Positions 42,158 to 54,563 of a stretch of DNA of 60,000 bases are shown here, one piece after another. Under the pieces are notes generated by a model. The model did not search any database. It worked only from the letters and a program-made list of their open reading frames with translations, and had not been told where the DNA came from. Positions within the stretch are counted from its first letter, which is position 1; each line of letters begins with the position of its first letter. This stretch comes from Phoronis australis (taxonomy: Eukaryota; Phoronida; Phoronidae). Made by a program: the position numbers and the translations under genes. The stretch is from positions 431,773 through 491,772 of the forward strand of contig NMRA01000245.1 in the NCBI GenBank assembly GCA_002633005.1, given 5' to 3'.

Positions 42158-43582
42158 ACAACATGAAAACGGAAGAATAATTAAAACGTTTCTTCAATGT
42201 TGAGAGAGTTCCATATTTAGCAGACACAATCAACACCACTTTCAGGTTTCACTATTATTGTACAAGAAGTTGATGATGTTAGCACATTTTACTAGTTATC
42301 CCAGTTTATCCTTGACTGTCTGTATTGGCAAATGCCAAATATATGTGTATGCATGACTCCTAAATTGGTAGAAATATTCATTTAGGGTTAAGAATCTTTT
42401 GTATTGGGAAATGTGACATTTTGATGTCCGCATTGTAATGAGGTAGACTTCTTGCTTGAACAGCAACTTTAGTGAAACGTCTCACATTCACTGTAATCAT
42501 GTGTAAAGCATTCTATTTTTATAATTGTTTGGGCTTTTCATTAGTTGTTATTAAGCCTTAAAGAGAGTTATGCCCCGTCTCCTGCAACCACGAATTATCA
42601 GAGTGGAAACTTAGCAAATCTTATGGTCTCATTTTTGTCACTCAAGGAAACATTTACAGACTAACAGATACTCATAGGATTCGACTCAAATCGCAAGAAT
42701 GCAGCAGACTAAGAAGTTCAAGAATTCATTACCAATACTTCACAGATGTTATAAATCAGCTACGAATATGCTGAATATATATCAAAATCAGGTACAATTG
42801 AAAGTGTTTTCTTGACTATTCTTGACAAGTATTTAATATTTTCAGTCAGCATAATTGCTTTGGCATGTTTTTGTGTGATTCATGACCTTTTGTTAGCCGA
42901 TTACTTGGGTCAAACCAGAAATTTACCGACTGTCGAACGAATCAAGACTACACAATTGCGTACATTCATTTGTCAAACCAATTAAGGATAAGTTACGAGT
43001 TTGATGAGAATCAAATTTTTGTGAATTGAAGAGAAAATGTTTTTTTTAATGTTTCAAAATCTTTCCACTAACCAAATATAAAAATTAATAGAAATTCAAT
43101 GAGAACCCGAGTTCAGATCATTCCAAACTGATTACGATACAACTGAATAGGTCAAATTTACGAACCTGAGAACAACCGGTGAAGGGCTCTTACGCTGTGC
43201 TTCAACTTGAGAACAAGCATTGAAATTCAATTCTTATGCATTTTAGATTAGATAACAAGGCAAAGTGTGCTTCCAAAATGCAATCTTTAGCAAATGCTCT
43301 AAACCTGAAGTTCTTTTTTTACACAAGCCCTTTGCAGTTTAATAATTAGACAAAATCTGCCACAAACGTAGTAGGAATAAAAATTTCAATGGAGATAATA
43401 GTTCTAGTGCAGCTCTCTTGATTTCAAAACGAGGCTATTGATGTTTTAAACACCGGTTCAATCATGATTGAACGACAAATTATAGATATTTCAATCTAGA
43501 TTCAACAGAGGTTTACTTTCACTGACAAATGAGCACAAGTACGCTTGCACGCGCACACACACACAGAAACTTCGAATTCCTT

Positions 43583-44955
43583 TAGTTTTTATCCAATGTG
43601 AAATTTGCCCATCTTCCATTTGAACACTTCTCGTGTATTTCTTTTTAATGATCATAAAAATGAACCATCACTAGGGACTAAACTAGGGGTTTTCTGGATG
43701 GGGGCAGGAAAGCACACTGATGGCGGTTAACGTGCCTTCTCAATATCAGGTGAATTGGTTGCATTAGCTTATTATATTTTCAAGTCAAAACCAATAGGTC
43801 AATGAACTTGTAGAAAAAATGTTACATCATCAATAAGTTCATCAGTGTCAATTCACATTTAAAGGGGAAAGCTACAGTTTCTGACATGAGTTTTAAAGTA
43901 TTGAAAAATACAGACCTCTGGTCATCTTAGACAAATATTTTTTAAGTTAGAAACCGTTTCCCTGGAGTCTATTTAATATCCAAGCAACCATAGGAAGTGA
44001 TGTCAACGGACCAGCAAAGGTCCGCATCTTGGTTGTGCATTGACAGCAAGCACAACGTCAGACTCGAAATTGAACACAGTCTTTGCTGGTCTTTCAAGTT
44101 TCTCAATGGATGCAAAACCAATATGTGAGCCTTTTGCTCGGTCGTTTACAGTGATTCTTTACGTAACTAACACACAATATGGCCAGGTAGTGAATTATAT
44201 TTCATGAAACTTCTCAACATAAATAAAGATGAAGAAAACTTTATATACTAGCGTGGGCTGTACTGTATATATGTCATGGAATAACTACTGGTGAATTGTC
44301 TATTATTTGCACTAAAATAATCAGCCTTATTTGAGACAATTTTGGCAACTATTTTTGTGTGAAATAAGTGAAGAATTACTGTACATTATTTTCAGTTTAT
44401 TGTATCGAATACTTAATATATAACAAGAAAACGGTAACAAAACAAAAAAACCGTCTCTCTGAGATAACCAGGGGGATGTATACTTTTTGGAAAAAGTAGA
44501 ATAAAAATGCTGATTTTCATTTCTGGTGTGAAATTCTTTTATGCAACTATAAACCGGTATTCAGTCCATGAAGGGAAATTTTGGCTTAGATCATTTCCTC
44601 TATGAAATTGGTCTCATACTGTTCCTGTTTCAGATGAGAAATTATTTCTGGGTTTGCATGGAGTTGACTGAAGAGACCACATGTGGTCATAAAATGACAT
44701 GCTGTGACAGGCCAATTGCAGAGTCAAGTCTCAAGCAATAATACACGGTTGATTATTTTAAGCTTTGAAATCAAGTACCAATTTGGCTGAGCTTAGAGGA
44801 ACCAGAAGTGGTTTCTAGGACAAAGGAACAATCTGGGACACGTTTCACCGTAGTACGTGGCCTGAATTCAAAGTTTGTTTTATTATGGAAGGTAGGTTTA
44901 CACGAGCCGCTTTATATTGTTATTTACAGCTAGCTCATGAAGTTCACAAGGTTAA
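43583..44955 (+). repeat. 1.37-kb tandem block, copy 1
   Basis: It runs from tagtttttatcc to gttcacaaggttaa and ends exactly at the N at 44956. It matches 44957-46342 with a few substitutions and small indels. It contains the interspersed repeat at about 44175-44370. Confidence 0.96.
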
Positions 44956-44956
44956 N
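44956..44956. other. Single N at the junction of the 1.38-kb repeat
   Basis: Same arrangement as at 22234: one N separates two near-identical directly repeated blocks. Confidence 0.9.
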
Positions 44957-46342
44957 TAGTTTTTATCCAATGTGAAATTTGCCCATCTTCCATTTGAACA
45001 CTTCTCGTGTATTTCTTTTTAATGATCATAAAAATGAACCATCACTAGGGACTAAACTAGGGGTTTTCTGGATGGGGGCGGGAAAGCACACTGATGGCGG
45101 TTAACGTGCCTTCTCAATATCAGGTGAATTGGTTGCATTAGCTTATTATATTTTCAAGTCAAAACCAATAGGTCAATGAACTTGTAGAAAAAATGTTACA
45201 TCATCAATAAGTTCATCAGTGTCAATTCACATTTAAAGAGGAAAGCTACAGTTTCTGACTTAAGTTTTAAACTACTAAAAAATACAGACCTCTGGTCATC
45301 TTAGACAAATATTTTTTAAGTTAGAGACCGTTTTCCTGGAGTCTATTTAATATCCAAGCAACCATAGGAAGTGATGTCAACGGACCAGCAAAGGTCCGCA
45401 TCTTGGTTGTGCATTCACTGCCATTGTCAGCAAGCACAACGTCAGACTCGAAATTGAACACAGTCTTTGCTGGTCTTTTAAGTTTGCTCAATGGATGCAA
45501 AACCAATATGTGAGCCTTTTGCTCGGTCGTTTACAGTGATTCTTTACGTAACTACCACACAATATGGCCAGGTAGTGAATTATATTTCATGAAACTTCTC
45601 AACATAAATAAAGATGAAGAAAACTTTAGTCTATTACTAGCATGGGCTGTACTGTATATATGTCATGGAATTACTGGTGAATTGTCTATTATTTGCACTA
45701 AAATCATCAGCCTTATTTGAGACAATTTTGGCAACTATTTTTGTGTGAAATAAGTGAAGAATTACTGTACATTAATTTCAGTTTATTGTATCGAATACTT
45801 AATATATAACAAGAAAACGGTAACAAAACAACAAAAAATGTCTCTCTGAGATAACCAGGGGGATGTATACTTTTTGGAAAAAGTAGAATAAAAATGCAGA
45901 TTTTCATTTCTGGTGTGAAATTCTTTCATGCGACTATAAACCGGTATTCAGTCCATGAAGGGAAATTTTGGCTTAGATCATTTCCTCTATGAAATTGGTC
46001 TCATATTGTTCCTGTTTCAGATGAGAAATTATTTCTGGGTTTGCATGGAGTTGACTGAAGAGACCACATGTGGTCATAAAATGACATGCTGTGACAGGCC
46101 AATTGTAGAGTCAAGTCTCAAGCAATAGTACACGGTTGATTATTTTAAGCTTTGAAATCAAGTACCAATTTGGCTGAGCTTTGAGGAACCAGAAGTGGTT
46201 TCTAGGACAAAGGAACAATCTGGGACACGTTTCACCGTAGTACGTGGCCTGAATTCAAAGTTTGTTTTATTATGGAAGGTAGGTTTACACGAGCCGCTTT
46301 ACATTGTTATTTACAGCTAGCTCATGAAGTTCACAAGGTTAA
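44957..46342 (+). repeat. 1.39-kb tandem block, copy 2
   Basis: It starts right after the N at 44956. It ends at the first bases of the 120-bp-arm palindrome at 46341-46594, the point at which the other copy breaks off. Confidence 0.96.
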
Positions 46343-46594
46343 CATTTTAAGTCTGCTCTGTGCGCCACCTGTTGGTCACATCACAAGAACTAATGAACAT
46401 AAGTCCGGAAAGATTTTTGGCCTAACCGGGACTCGAACCCGGAACCTTCTGCTAACCGTGTAGACACTCTAGTCCACGGTTAGCAGAAGGTCCCAGGTTC
46501 TAGTCCCGGTCTGGGCAGAAATCTTTTCAGACTTAAGTTCATTAGGTCACGTGATGTGGCCAACAGGTGGCGTGCAGACCAGACTTAAAAATGT
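46341..46594. mobile_element. Head-to-head pair of tRNA-derived SINEs forming a palindrome
   Basis: The arms 46341-46460 and 46475-46594 are about 120 bp each around a 14-bp centre. Read from the centre outward, each arm starts with a tRNA-like 3' half (CACGGTTAGCAGAAGG, then a B box: GGGTTCGAGTCCCGG in the left arm, AGGTTCTAGTCCCGG in the right) and continues into a shared body with TTCATTAGGTCAC and a (C)CAACAGGTGGCG motif. A third copy of the body lies at about 8430-8545. I take it as two SINEs inserted in opposite orientation, or one foldback copy. Confidence 0.7.
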
Positions 46595-46642
46595 TTGTGA
46601 TTTATATTTCCAGGCTGGTTCAAGATCTGTATATATGTACAT

Positions 46643-48453
46643 AAATTATATAGCTCATGAAGTGGTTACAGTTTAGGACTCCTGTCAACACCATTGTGCT
46701 TTGTTCTAGAAATGAACCCTGTGGTTTGAAGTACTTGGGACATACCGTAACCCAGTTTCATTTTTTGTAAAACTCATGTAAATGTCAGCATTGTAAAATT
46801 TGAAGCATATTCAGATTTTGTACAGAAGTTTAATAAAATACTAATGGAGCTTCATGTATTATCAATAATCTGTAATAACATTTTTGATGCTTGAGAATTA
46901 TTTTGACTCTTATTTTTCATACTTCAATCAATAAAACACTTTGTTGTTAATCTGCAGAGGACAGACTGTGGTTGGTGTTATGATCATGATAAACCAGCGC
47001 AGATAATTGATTAAATTAAAAAAGTGCAGGAAACAACGCTTACTCACAAATTTTGTGTGAAAGTTCACCGGAACTACGGCGTGCAGAAACAGAAAAGTCC
47101 TCATGCAGTCATTGTCACAACCACAGGACGGAACAACTTTACCACTAAAAAATTGCTGAGGATCATCTTTTGGCGAAGCGTAACTTGAAAACACATTTAG
47201 TTCTTCGTGACTTCAAAGTTTATCTGAAAGCCACCCATAAATATTAGAGAAATTAGCTTGACCAACTTGTTTTTGTTGCCACTCCAAACCTTGAACCTTA
47301 TGAGAGCTTTTTAAAGGCAGACTTTGAAAAGCGCCACTCTACAAGCCACTAGCCTTGTGTATGATCAATAAAACATAACACTGAATAAACTTGAAATGCA
47401 AATTTCTTTTAAACGATTGACCATCTCCAAGTGAGTACAAAGAATAAATAAAATTTCTAAACTGGATGTTCAAATTAGTGAAATGGTGATATTTTGAAAA
47501 TATTGGCAAGATAAACAGCTTATGCTGTCTTCATAAAGCAAATCACATGGCCAAAGATTCAACTCTATGATAAAGAACATTTCCAATAGATGGCGCTCAG
47601 TGTAAATGCCTCATAGAGTTGTGTTACAAAGTTACCCACCCTAAAGTGCAACTAACTAGTATGTAACTGGCAGTATATAGGTTGAAAAATCACAGTAAGG
47701 TCTCTTTGCCACTTCCTTAACTGTCACATTCCGTACTACAATAATTATACTGTATTAAATTGGGAAACTGGGATAATTTAAACACACAGTATTTTCCCAC
47801 TGGAAGGAGACAAGGTGTTCCAAATACTTTGCTTGTTCAGTACTCAACAGGGAGTTTTGAGAGTTAAAATTTGCGCAAGAAGGGCATTCACTAAGACATG
47901 AAAACCTTCAACAAAGGATGAATTGTGCGTGTGCGCAAACATGGGTGCTAAAAAGTGATGATTTCAAAATTTGACAAGAAGGCATTAGTTACACTATACA
48001 AGAATCGTAATTGTCGACACAACATGAAATTCTGAGCACTCTCAACGAAGTTAAATTGTTTGAAAAGCTACATTGCGCACAGAGTTAAGTGTGTTGCGTT
48101 CAACTAGGTGAAATAAAACCATAGGGGGTTTCCGTTGGACAGGTGTCCAGTTGTAGGAAAACTGACGGAGAATACACTGATTCTCCACTCAAAATTGAAG
48201 AAAGTTCACTGTAACTGCCAGGGACGCTTAAAATTTTCAATATGTCCACATTTTAAAAACTTCTGTTGCAGATGATACGCTCATTTTTGATAACTATGCT
48301 ATGTTATTGTATTGTATTGTTTGTTTTAACATGAGTTCGAAAATTGGGTGTCAGATGTCCATTTTTTGAAACCACTCTCTAAGTGGGCAAGAATCCTAAT
48401 TTTCTAGCACAGCACCCCTTTGTCAAACATACAGTCAAGTACCCTCCTTCCAG
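46643..48453. other. Downstream spacer, little recognised
   Basis: AT-rich sequence with one weak candidate first exon (47048-47194, minus) and no repeat I can define. Confidence 0.5.
47048..47194 (-). CDS. Candidate first coding exon, unassigned
   Basis: ATG at 47194 followed by 49 codons to a good donor (AAATTT|GTGAGT). The reading starts MFSSYASPKDDPQQFFSG and has a CGCDNDC cluster. There is no recognised domain and no following exon was found on the minus strand. Weak. Confidence 0.2.
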
Positions 48454-48528
48454 GTGCCAGAGGAGCATGCTCTTCCCAATAATTCAAAATATCGAGGGCA
48501 AAACCTTGGTGGCGCCCACTGGGTGAAG
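48454..48528 (+). CDS. Candidate internal exon, unassigned
   Basis: 75 nt, 25 whole codons between a good acceptor (accctccttccag) and a donor GAAG|GTAAAA. The reading is VPEEHALPNNSKYRGQNLGG... with ordinary codon use. I do not recognise the family. It does not join directly in phase to the candidate exon at 52876, so if they belong together other exons are missing. Confidence 0.3.
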
Positions 48529-51500
48529 GTAAAATTGTAACACAGTAAATCTGTGAATTCGTCTTTGGCCCTTGATATTGTTGCCTTGTAGCATAGGCAA
48601 TAATTTTTGTTCATTTCTCCACGTCAAATACCAACACCCAGCCTTCCTTTTTACAGCATGTCAATCATTCAACTAAGAAATGTAAACAAAATCTGGGAAT
48701 ACTGCCTAGAGCAAATGTTGCCATTTTCAAACTGTTGAGCTCAAGATGGAGAATGTGGGTTCAATGATCTGCAGGAAGGTTAAGTAACTGGTGGTGCAGT
48801 TTGTTAAACATGTGTACTTTGGTAAACCTAACAAACCACAGGCATGGAAGCTCTTGAACTGGCAACCATTTTGTTTATGTGCACAAGATATTTCGAAAAA
48901 AACAAAGGTACCTGACAAAAGTCATTCAACCTTAGCAAATTTTCCAGATGAAGGAATCATCAAGATAGAACAACCTCTTTAAGCATGGTAATGTTTTCAG
49001 GCTCTTACATAGACAGCACAAGTTTTGCTTGAGCAAAGATTAAAGAAAAAAATACCACAAAAAGCACACTAGTTTTAAAATAACTTTCTTGATATTTGCA
49101 TGAACACACACAAACAAATTCAAAATGCCTTGTTTCTTTAAAAACAGCACCAGTTCTAGCCATTGCAGATAAAACAATCACCATAGGCATACAGTGAGGA
49201 CAGTTTCTCTATTCAGAAAAAACCCTAACTGATGCAACTTCAACAGAAAACCAAAAACCCACAATTTGCAGAGTAGTGAACATGCCTAATCCATCATTTT
49301 TATAAATGGAGAAATTGTTCCAACTTGTATTTGTTAAACAGCTAATAATCAGAGTTTAATGAATATTCAAAACATCAGGCAGCACCATAGTTCTGCATTG
49401 GCACTCACAGTTTAGAGATGGCTTAGTGTAACAACACAGGTTAGATAACTCGGCCACTGCAGATCCTTAGATCCATTCAAAGTGATAAGCAGATACTGTC
49501 CATGGAGTTCCTTTTAAGTTCTGTGCCAAGAAGGACTTTCCTCTACTAAAACTTCAAAAACCTACACAAGGGCCTCTCCAAGCATTGACTTTAATGTGAA
49601 CTTCAGTCTCCACTGAATGTGGATGCCCTTGAATGACCCTAAAACTCCAACTACCAAAATAATGATATGATAATGTCATTGACAGAATAGCAATAATGAA
49701 TACATTGCAATAAATTTACCATCTTTACTATCCTTAAGATAATCATCATCATTATAATTATTATAACTATAAATATTAATTAGTTTCGTACTGCTAGGTG
49801 AAACAGCGAGTAAGTGCAGACTAAGGCAACAATTTTAATGCACTTAGTCTTTTAATGTTCTATCAGAAGGAATTGTATTGATACTTAAATCCCTCCAGAC
49901 TCCTAATAGTCGCACATTCAGGTAGATTAATGACAAATTAATGGAATTAAGATTGGACCTGACTGCACATTGGTAAAGGGTTATCACTCCATCGTCTGAG
50001 ACGGCAACTAATCTAGATCAAAGACTCGAGTAAAAACGACAACTCAATTTTAAAAATCAATTATTTAATGATTACTCTTACGTAAAGTTGTCTCTTGCCA
50101 ATTTACTTTACAGTAAAAATAAAACAGTAACTCATTAAAGGTTGTAATTTATTAAATATCAGAGCTTTCATTCATACAATTATGTCCTCTTCACAAGAAT
50201 CAATTAGAAATTGACTTAAAAATACATATAAGTGACTGACAGACCCAAACTAATGCAAGCATTCTTGTTCAGCAAACATTTTGCTATTTTCACTATTTTC
50301 GATACCCCAAAAAACAGATTTTCAGCAAGCAAACACAATTTACTGTAAGTTTTGATTGACAAAACTGACTAAGTTATAGAGTGCCTGAACCATAAATGGC
50401 TAAACACCTCTCAGCCCTTGCCTCCTGTTTGTTACTTTTATTCTCACCAGTGTCCTGTTTCTAAACAGTTTATTCATGGCTTTTGTCCAAAAATAAGTCT
50501 TTCGAGCTGAGGCTGAAAGTCGGAAAATCTGCATACAACTCGAAGTCAAAAGACAGAAATATGGCTGGGGTCTGCTCGACTAGACAAAAGACAAAATGTT
50601 CCCAGAAACGCAAGACAAAAAATTTTTGGCTTGACTTGAAAGTCAAGTATCTGAAGACATAAGCCAATAGTCTGGTCGAGAAACAGGCCCCAGCTTAGCG
50701 ACTGGTTTGATTTAGGATGCATTACAGGACAGTCAATCCTATTTTTCCAGGAATTTAAAACAAATCCATTTCTAGCCGACCTTGGGGATTGGCAATTATT
50801 TTTAATGAAAACGAATGATATACATTATGCAAAATTTTAAACCTATTACAGAATCTTCACAAAAAATGTTCATTGGCTGCTACTGCAGGGTTCAAAAGAT
50901 ACCTTTTTTTCATCGCCGTTGCTGACAGCAAACATGGAAATGGTGATCAACATACTCCTACATTTTGCTAAATGGCGAACAAAAATTGTTCATCAGTTAC
51001 TTAGATTTTGCCAACAGAATCTGCTACCCACAGAATAGTGTGTGATGAACATGATTTTGGAGTCTAAGTGACACCACAACAATTCTACAATGTGCCACCT
51101 GGCCTCCTGAAGAGTTCTGTAATACTTAACTAAATAATGCAGACAATCCATAACCATGCAGTGGCTCCACTGTCACAAGGCAAGTCACAGTTGCAGACAT
51201 TTGTGTACTCAAGTTTGAAATGTGGAAAGGCTGCATTTATGCAGTAGTCAGACTGTCTCATAAAGATTGTCTGTGCACCATTTGGTAACCAATTTTCATA
51301 AGTATGAAATGCTGTAGAGAGAAATAGAAAATTATTCAGTTCAATTTGAATTTTGAAATTAGTTCTTTCATTGGACAACATTGTTTTTGATCCCTGACAT
51401 CATAAATGAATGCATGATTGCCTGCCAGTTTTTCAGTCATTACATCATAGCAATATTAACCAATCATATTCAGGAGAACTGTGTAATGTGGTGAGTTAAT

Positions 51501-52875
51501 CTACATAATGCCATATTTGGACATGACCCATCATGCATGTTCATAACTGTGGAACGAAGTAAACAAGGCCAGGAATTGGTCCTCAGAAACAATGAGATAA
51601 ATATAACTAGAGTTGACATCACGTGGTTTTCGTTGAGCGGAGTGGTCCGCCATCTTGCTGATGAATCATAGTGGGGCGTGATGCCCATGTATTGTGCAGC
51701 ATTTAACAAGTTGAACATAACTCCACACTGCATCATTCAATACCTGTAATGTAAGGCAGATGCTTACCAAGCTCATTTTGTTCAAAGGCCAGTGAATTTT
51801 ATGGTAGTCCTATAAAAACAGCATATTTGGTTCCAATTGTAATTTTCTTAAGTTGATGCGATGTTCTAGTTTTAAGGTGTCCAAATTTTGGAATAAAAAA
51901 ATTTGCATTATGCCAGCTTGAAGTTCAGAACGGGTCGGTATCATTAAGTTCCCAGCATCGCGTGATGTTGGCTAAAATGGTTCAGGCTCTCTTTCCCCCT
52001 GTGTCACCTGATGCCAGCTGAACTTGGTCGAATTTTTCTGTCTATAAAGTGAGTCGGTGGTTTTCAAAATGACCCATACACAGGTCAGAACCAATTTTTC
52101 AATTTTTGGTCTTTTGAGGTTTCAAGTATGGAATTAGTTTGAATCCCTGGCCAAAATCTTTGAAAAGGAGTGGATGCTCGTTGATGAAAATAACTATTTG
52201 CATTTTTCTTAATTCGCATATAATTATCCGTTTGAAGCCCTGTGCAACTGTGTTTTGAGCTGAAAATATAATTCAAATAAAACAAAATTGCAGGGGAGAA
52301 TTAAATATCAGAAACAATTGTTCATCACATCTACTCGATAGTTTTTGTATTAACTTGCCAAATTAAAAAACCTTAAACCAGTTGAACCCTGAAGTGGACA
52401 TTAGCAAACCATGTTCTTCAGCCGTGGCTAGTTCGAATGGATAAGTCAACAGGAAATGGACTTAGCTTGTCAGAGTGTCTCATTACGGCGTTTTCCGGTT
52501 GATCTCAACTTGTTCGATTCTATAGCCCAACAAGTTGGGAAGATCACCCCTGTAGCCAATATCTTACACGACTGATTAACTCCATTCTGGCATTTATGGT
52601 TGGAGGGCCAGCTTTCTTTTGTTCGATAATTGCTCTAATCTAGGATCAGATCATATCTAGCCTGACTAGGCTGTGCTGCTAAAAATGAATAAGGAGAGAA
52701 TTCTTGTACTTTAAGAAAAGCGACTCGGGTCTTATTGGTATGAAATGAAATGTGTATCTTATTAGGTTTGACCCTGGGAGTAATACTTCAAATTTAATAT
52801 ACCTTCCATAATGCAAATCATTAATTTAGACCTATTGGTTCTTAAATAAACTATGGAACAAAACACGTAACGTAG
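48529..52875. other. Spacer with one DEG/ENaC-like exon
   Basis: Apart from 51133-51311 no coding evidence was seen. TATTATAAT-rich sequence lies near 49740-49790. Confidence 0.5.
51133..51311 (-). CDS. DEG/ENaC-like channel exon or fragment
   Basis: A minus-strand open frame following an excellent acceptor (ttctatttctctctacag). The reading contains YENWLPNG, then Cys, exactly 15 residues, then CNCDLPC. The C-x15-C-x-C-x2-P-C spacing and the (E/D)(M/L)PC ending equal those of acid-sensing channels (C-x15-CVCEMPC). The frame then runs to TAG without the pre-TM2 and TM2 segments, so the exon either splices out at a weak GTGACA donor or is a truncated copy. No companion exon was found. Confidence 0.4.
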
Positions 52876-52976
52876 TCCAAGTGGCATAGGCGCAGACGTC
52901 TATCCAAGGCGGCATCCCAACAAGAAGGATAATGGGAAAAGCTGGAACACGGCACAGAGAAAGATGAGAGTCAGAG
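52876..52976 (+). CDS. Candidate internal exon, unassigned (set member 1)
   Basis: 101 nt, donor CAGAG|GTGAGT (strong), acceptor aacgtag (weak pyrimidine tract). The reading is PSGIGADVYPRRHPNKK... ending AQRKMRVR plus one base. Its outgoing phase matches the incoming phase of the exon at 56718. The minus strand here also has a strong acceptor-like ttctctgtgccgtgttccag, so the strand is not certain. Confidence 0.3.
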
Positions 52977-53664
52977 GTGAGTGGGATCACCTTTCAATTT
53001 ATTATGCATAACAAACAGAAGCACAGGTGCAATCCGCAAGTCGTAAAACTCACAAGAACTGTTGCTGCACTTTCTTTCACTGCTACAATTGCAAAACGTA
53101 AATCAATCTTTTGCTATTAAACTAAACCTAGCTCGGTGAACTTTTTAGCACTGCTACCGACGTGAAAAACTGCTAGTGCCACCTGCAGCCGTAGAAACCG
53201 CAGTTACCGATACATCAACAGAAGATCAAAGCCACAAAACAACATGTCTACCGAGTTGTCGGAAGTTCACAGCCTTTCTCTTTAGTAAATTGATCATGTA
53301 ATGCATCACGCAGGAAGGAAGTCAAACACATCAGTTTAAAAGGATACACTAGAATTATCTTATTGTGATTTGTTTATGCTCGTAATTAGCACTGCTCAAT
53401 ATTGCCGAATACTCCCAATTAGCACGCGTTTCCTCTTCAGTGCCACCAGGTGTCATTTTACGTTCAATGCTCAAGGGAACCCACGAAAACAAAAACAGAA
53501 GAGCATGCGGAGACAACTCAAATCTAAAAGTGCAAACTCGTCTTCCATTACAATATTTCGATTTATCTCGACTTAACTTACTGTCATGAAATTGGCCTTA
53601 AATCGCTCTTCAGTCAAATTTGAAGTAATCAGGGCTACAAATGAATTGACAGTTGCAGTTTGTA

Positions 53665-53765
53665 GGGCATGCCCACATTTTGAAAACCAGTTTGATGTCC
53701 ATTATTGAGTGGAGAAAACTGGTGGTTCTCAAAATTCGGGCACCTTATATCCGACCATTACCGTC
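53665..53765. repeat. Palindromic repeat, copy 1
   Basis: The arms GCCCACATTTTGAAAACCAGTTT and the inverse of AAACTGGTGGTTCTCAAAATTCGGGC flank a spacer of about 22 bp. A related copy with an inverted spacer lies at 54448-54563. Confidence 0.65.
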
Positions 53766-54447
53766 TATGCTTTTGGTAATGAGACCACCCTTGGCTATGG
53801 CTTATGCACTGAGAAAGGCCTCAAGGAATAACAAATCATCAGTTGTTTGTAAACCCAGAAAGCACTTGCACCATCTGAGAAAAATGAAGCCAATTTAGGC
53901 TAGTCAGGTCCAAACTAAAAGTCCAACTCTTGGACGAAAGGCAGATTTACAGGCACTTTAAAATAAACGTCTTGTCGACACGTGTAAGCAATGTTGCGTG
54001 GCTCTACTCATCCAAAGAATATTCCACACGAGTTGAATAATGGTAATCGACCATCATCGCAATCCAGCGTCAATTTGAATTGGGGATCGCTGTAACTTAA
54101 TAGTGGTGGTTTTCTATTAAATTTCCCAACAAATTACTAGATGAATTATGAGGAAACTTTCCCTTACTGTCCGTCAAAATCCTAAACTGATTAGGTGGGA
54201 TATTCAACGTGACATAGCACGCTAATGAGCAAGGTACGCTAGACTTTACAGGAAAAGGCCCATGACTCACACGTGATTTAATTTCCTTCGAGGTTCAAGT
54301 CAATGTAGAAAAAGGAATCGAAAGTACACAGTGAACTATTGTCATTTTGGTAAAAGGATAGCAATCGGAGAATTTAATTTTCTTGATGATTGACTTAGGA
54401 AGAAGGTTGAAAACAATAGCAAGAGCCCAAACTGCTACCAAGCCTGA

Positions 54448-54563
54448 TGGGTAATGATCTGATACAATGTGCCCAAATTTTGAGAACCAGTTTTCTCCAC
54501 TGATTTAACGGGCATCAAACTGGTTCACAAAATATGGGCACATTATATCGGACTATCACCGCC
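54448..54563. repeat. Palindromic repeat, copy 2
   Basis: Arms of about 47 bp (GGGTAATGATCTGATACAAT...ACCAGTTT and its inverse) surround a 23-bp spacer. The spacer TCTCCACTGATTTAACGGGC is the reverse complement type of the spacer in copy 1. Confidence 0.65.

Noticed and set aside
46425-46510. True tRNA gene
   Set aside because: B-box and T-arm wording is present on both strands, but there is no complete acceptor stem or A box and the sequence is part of a SINE palindrome.
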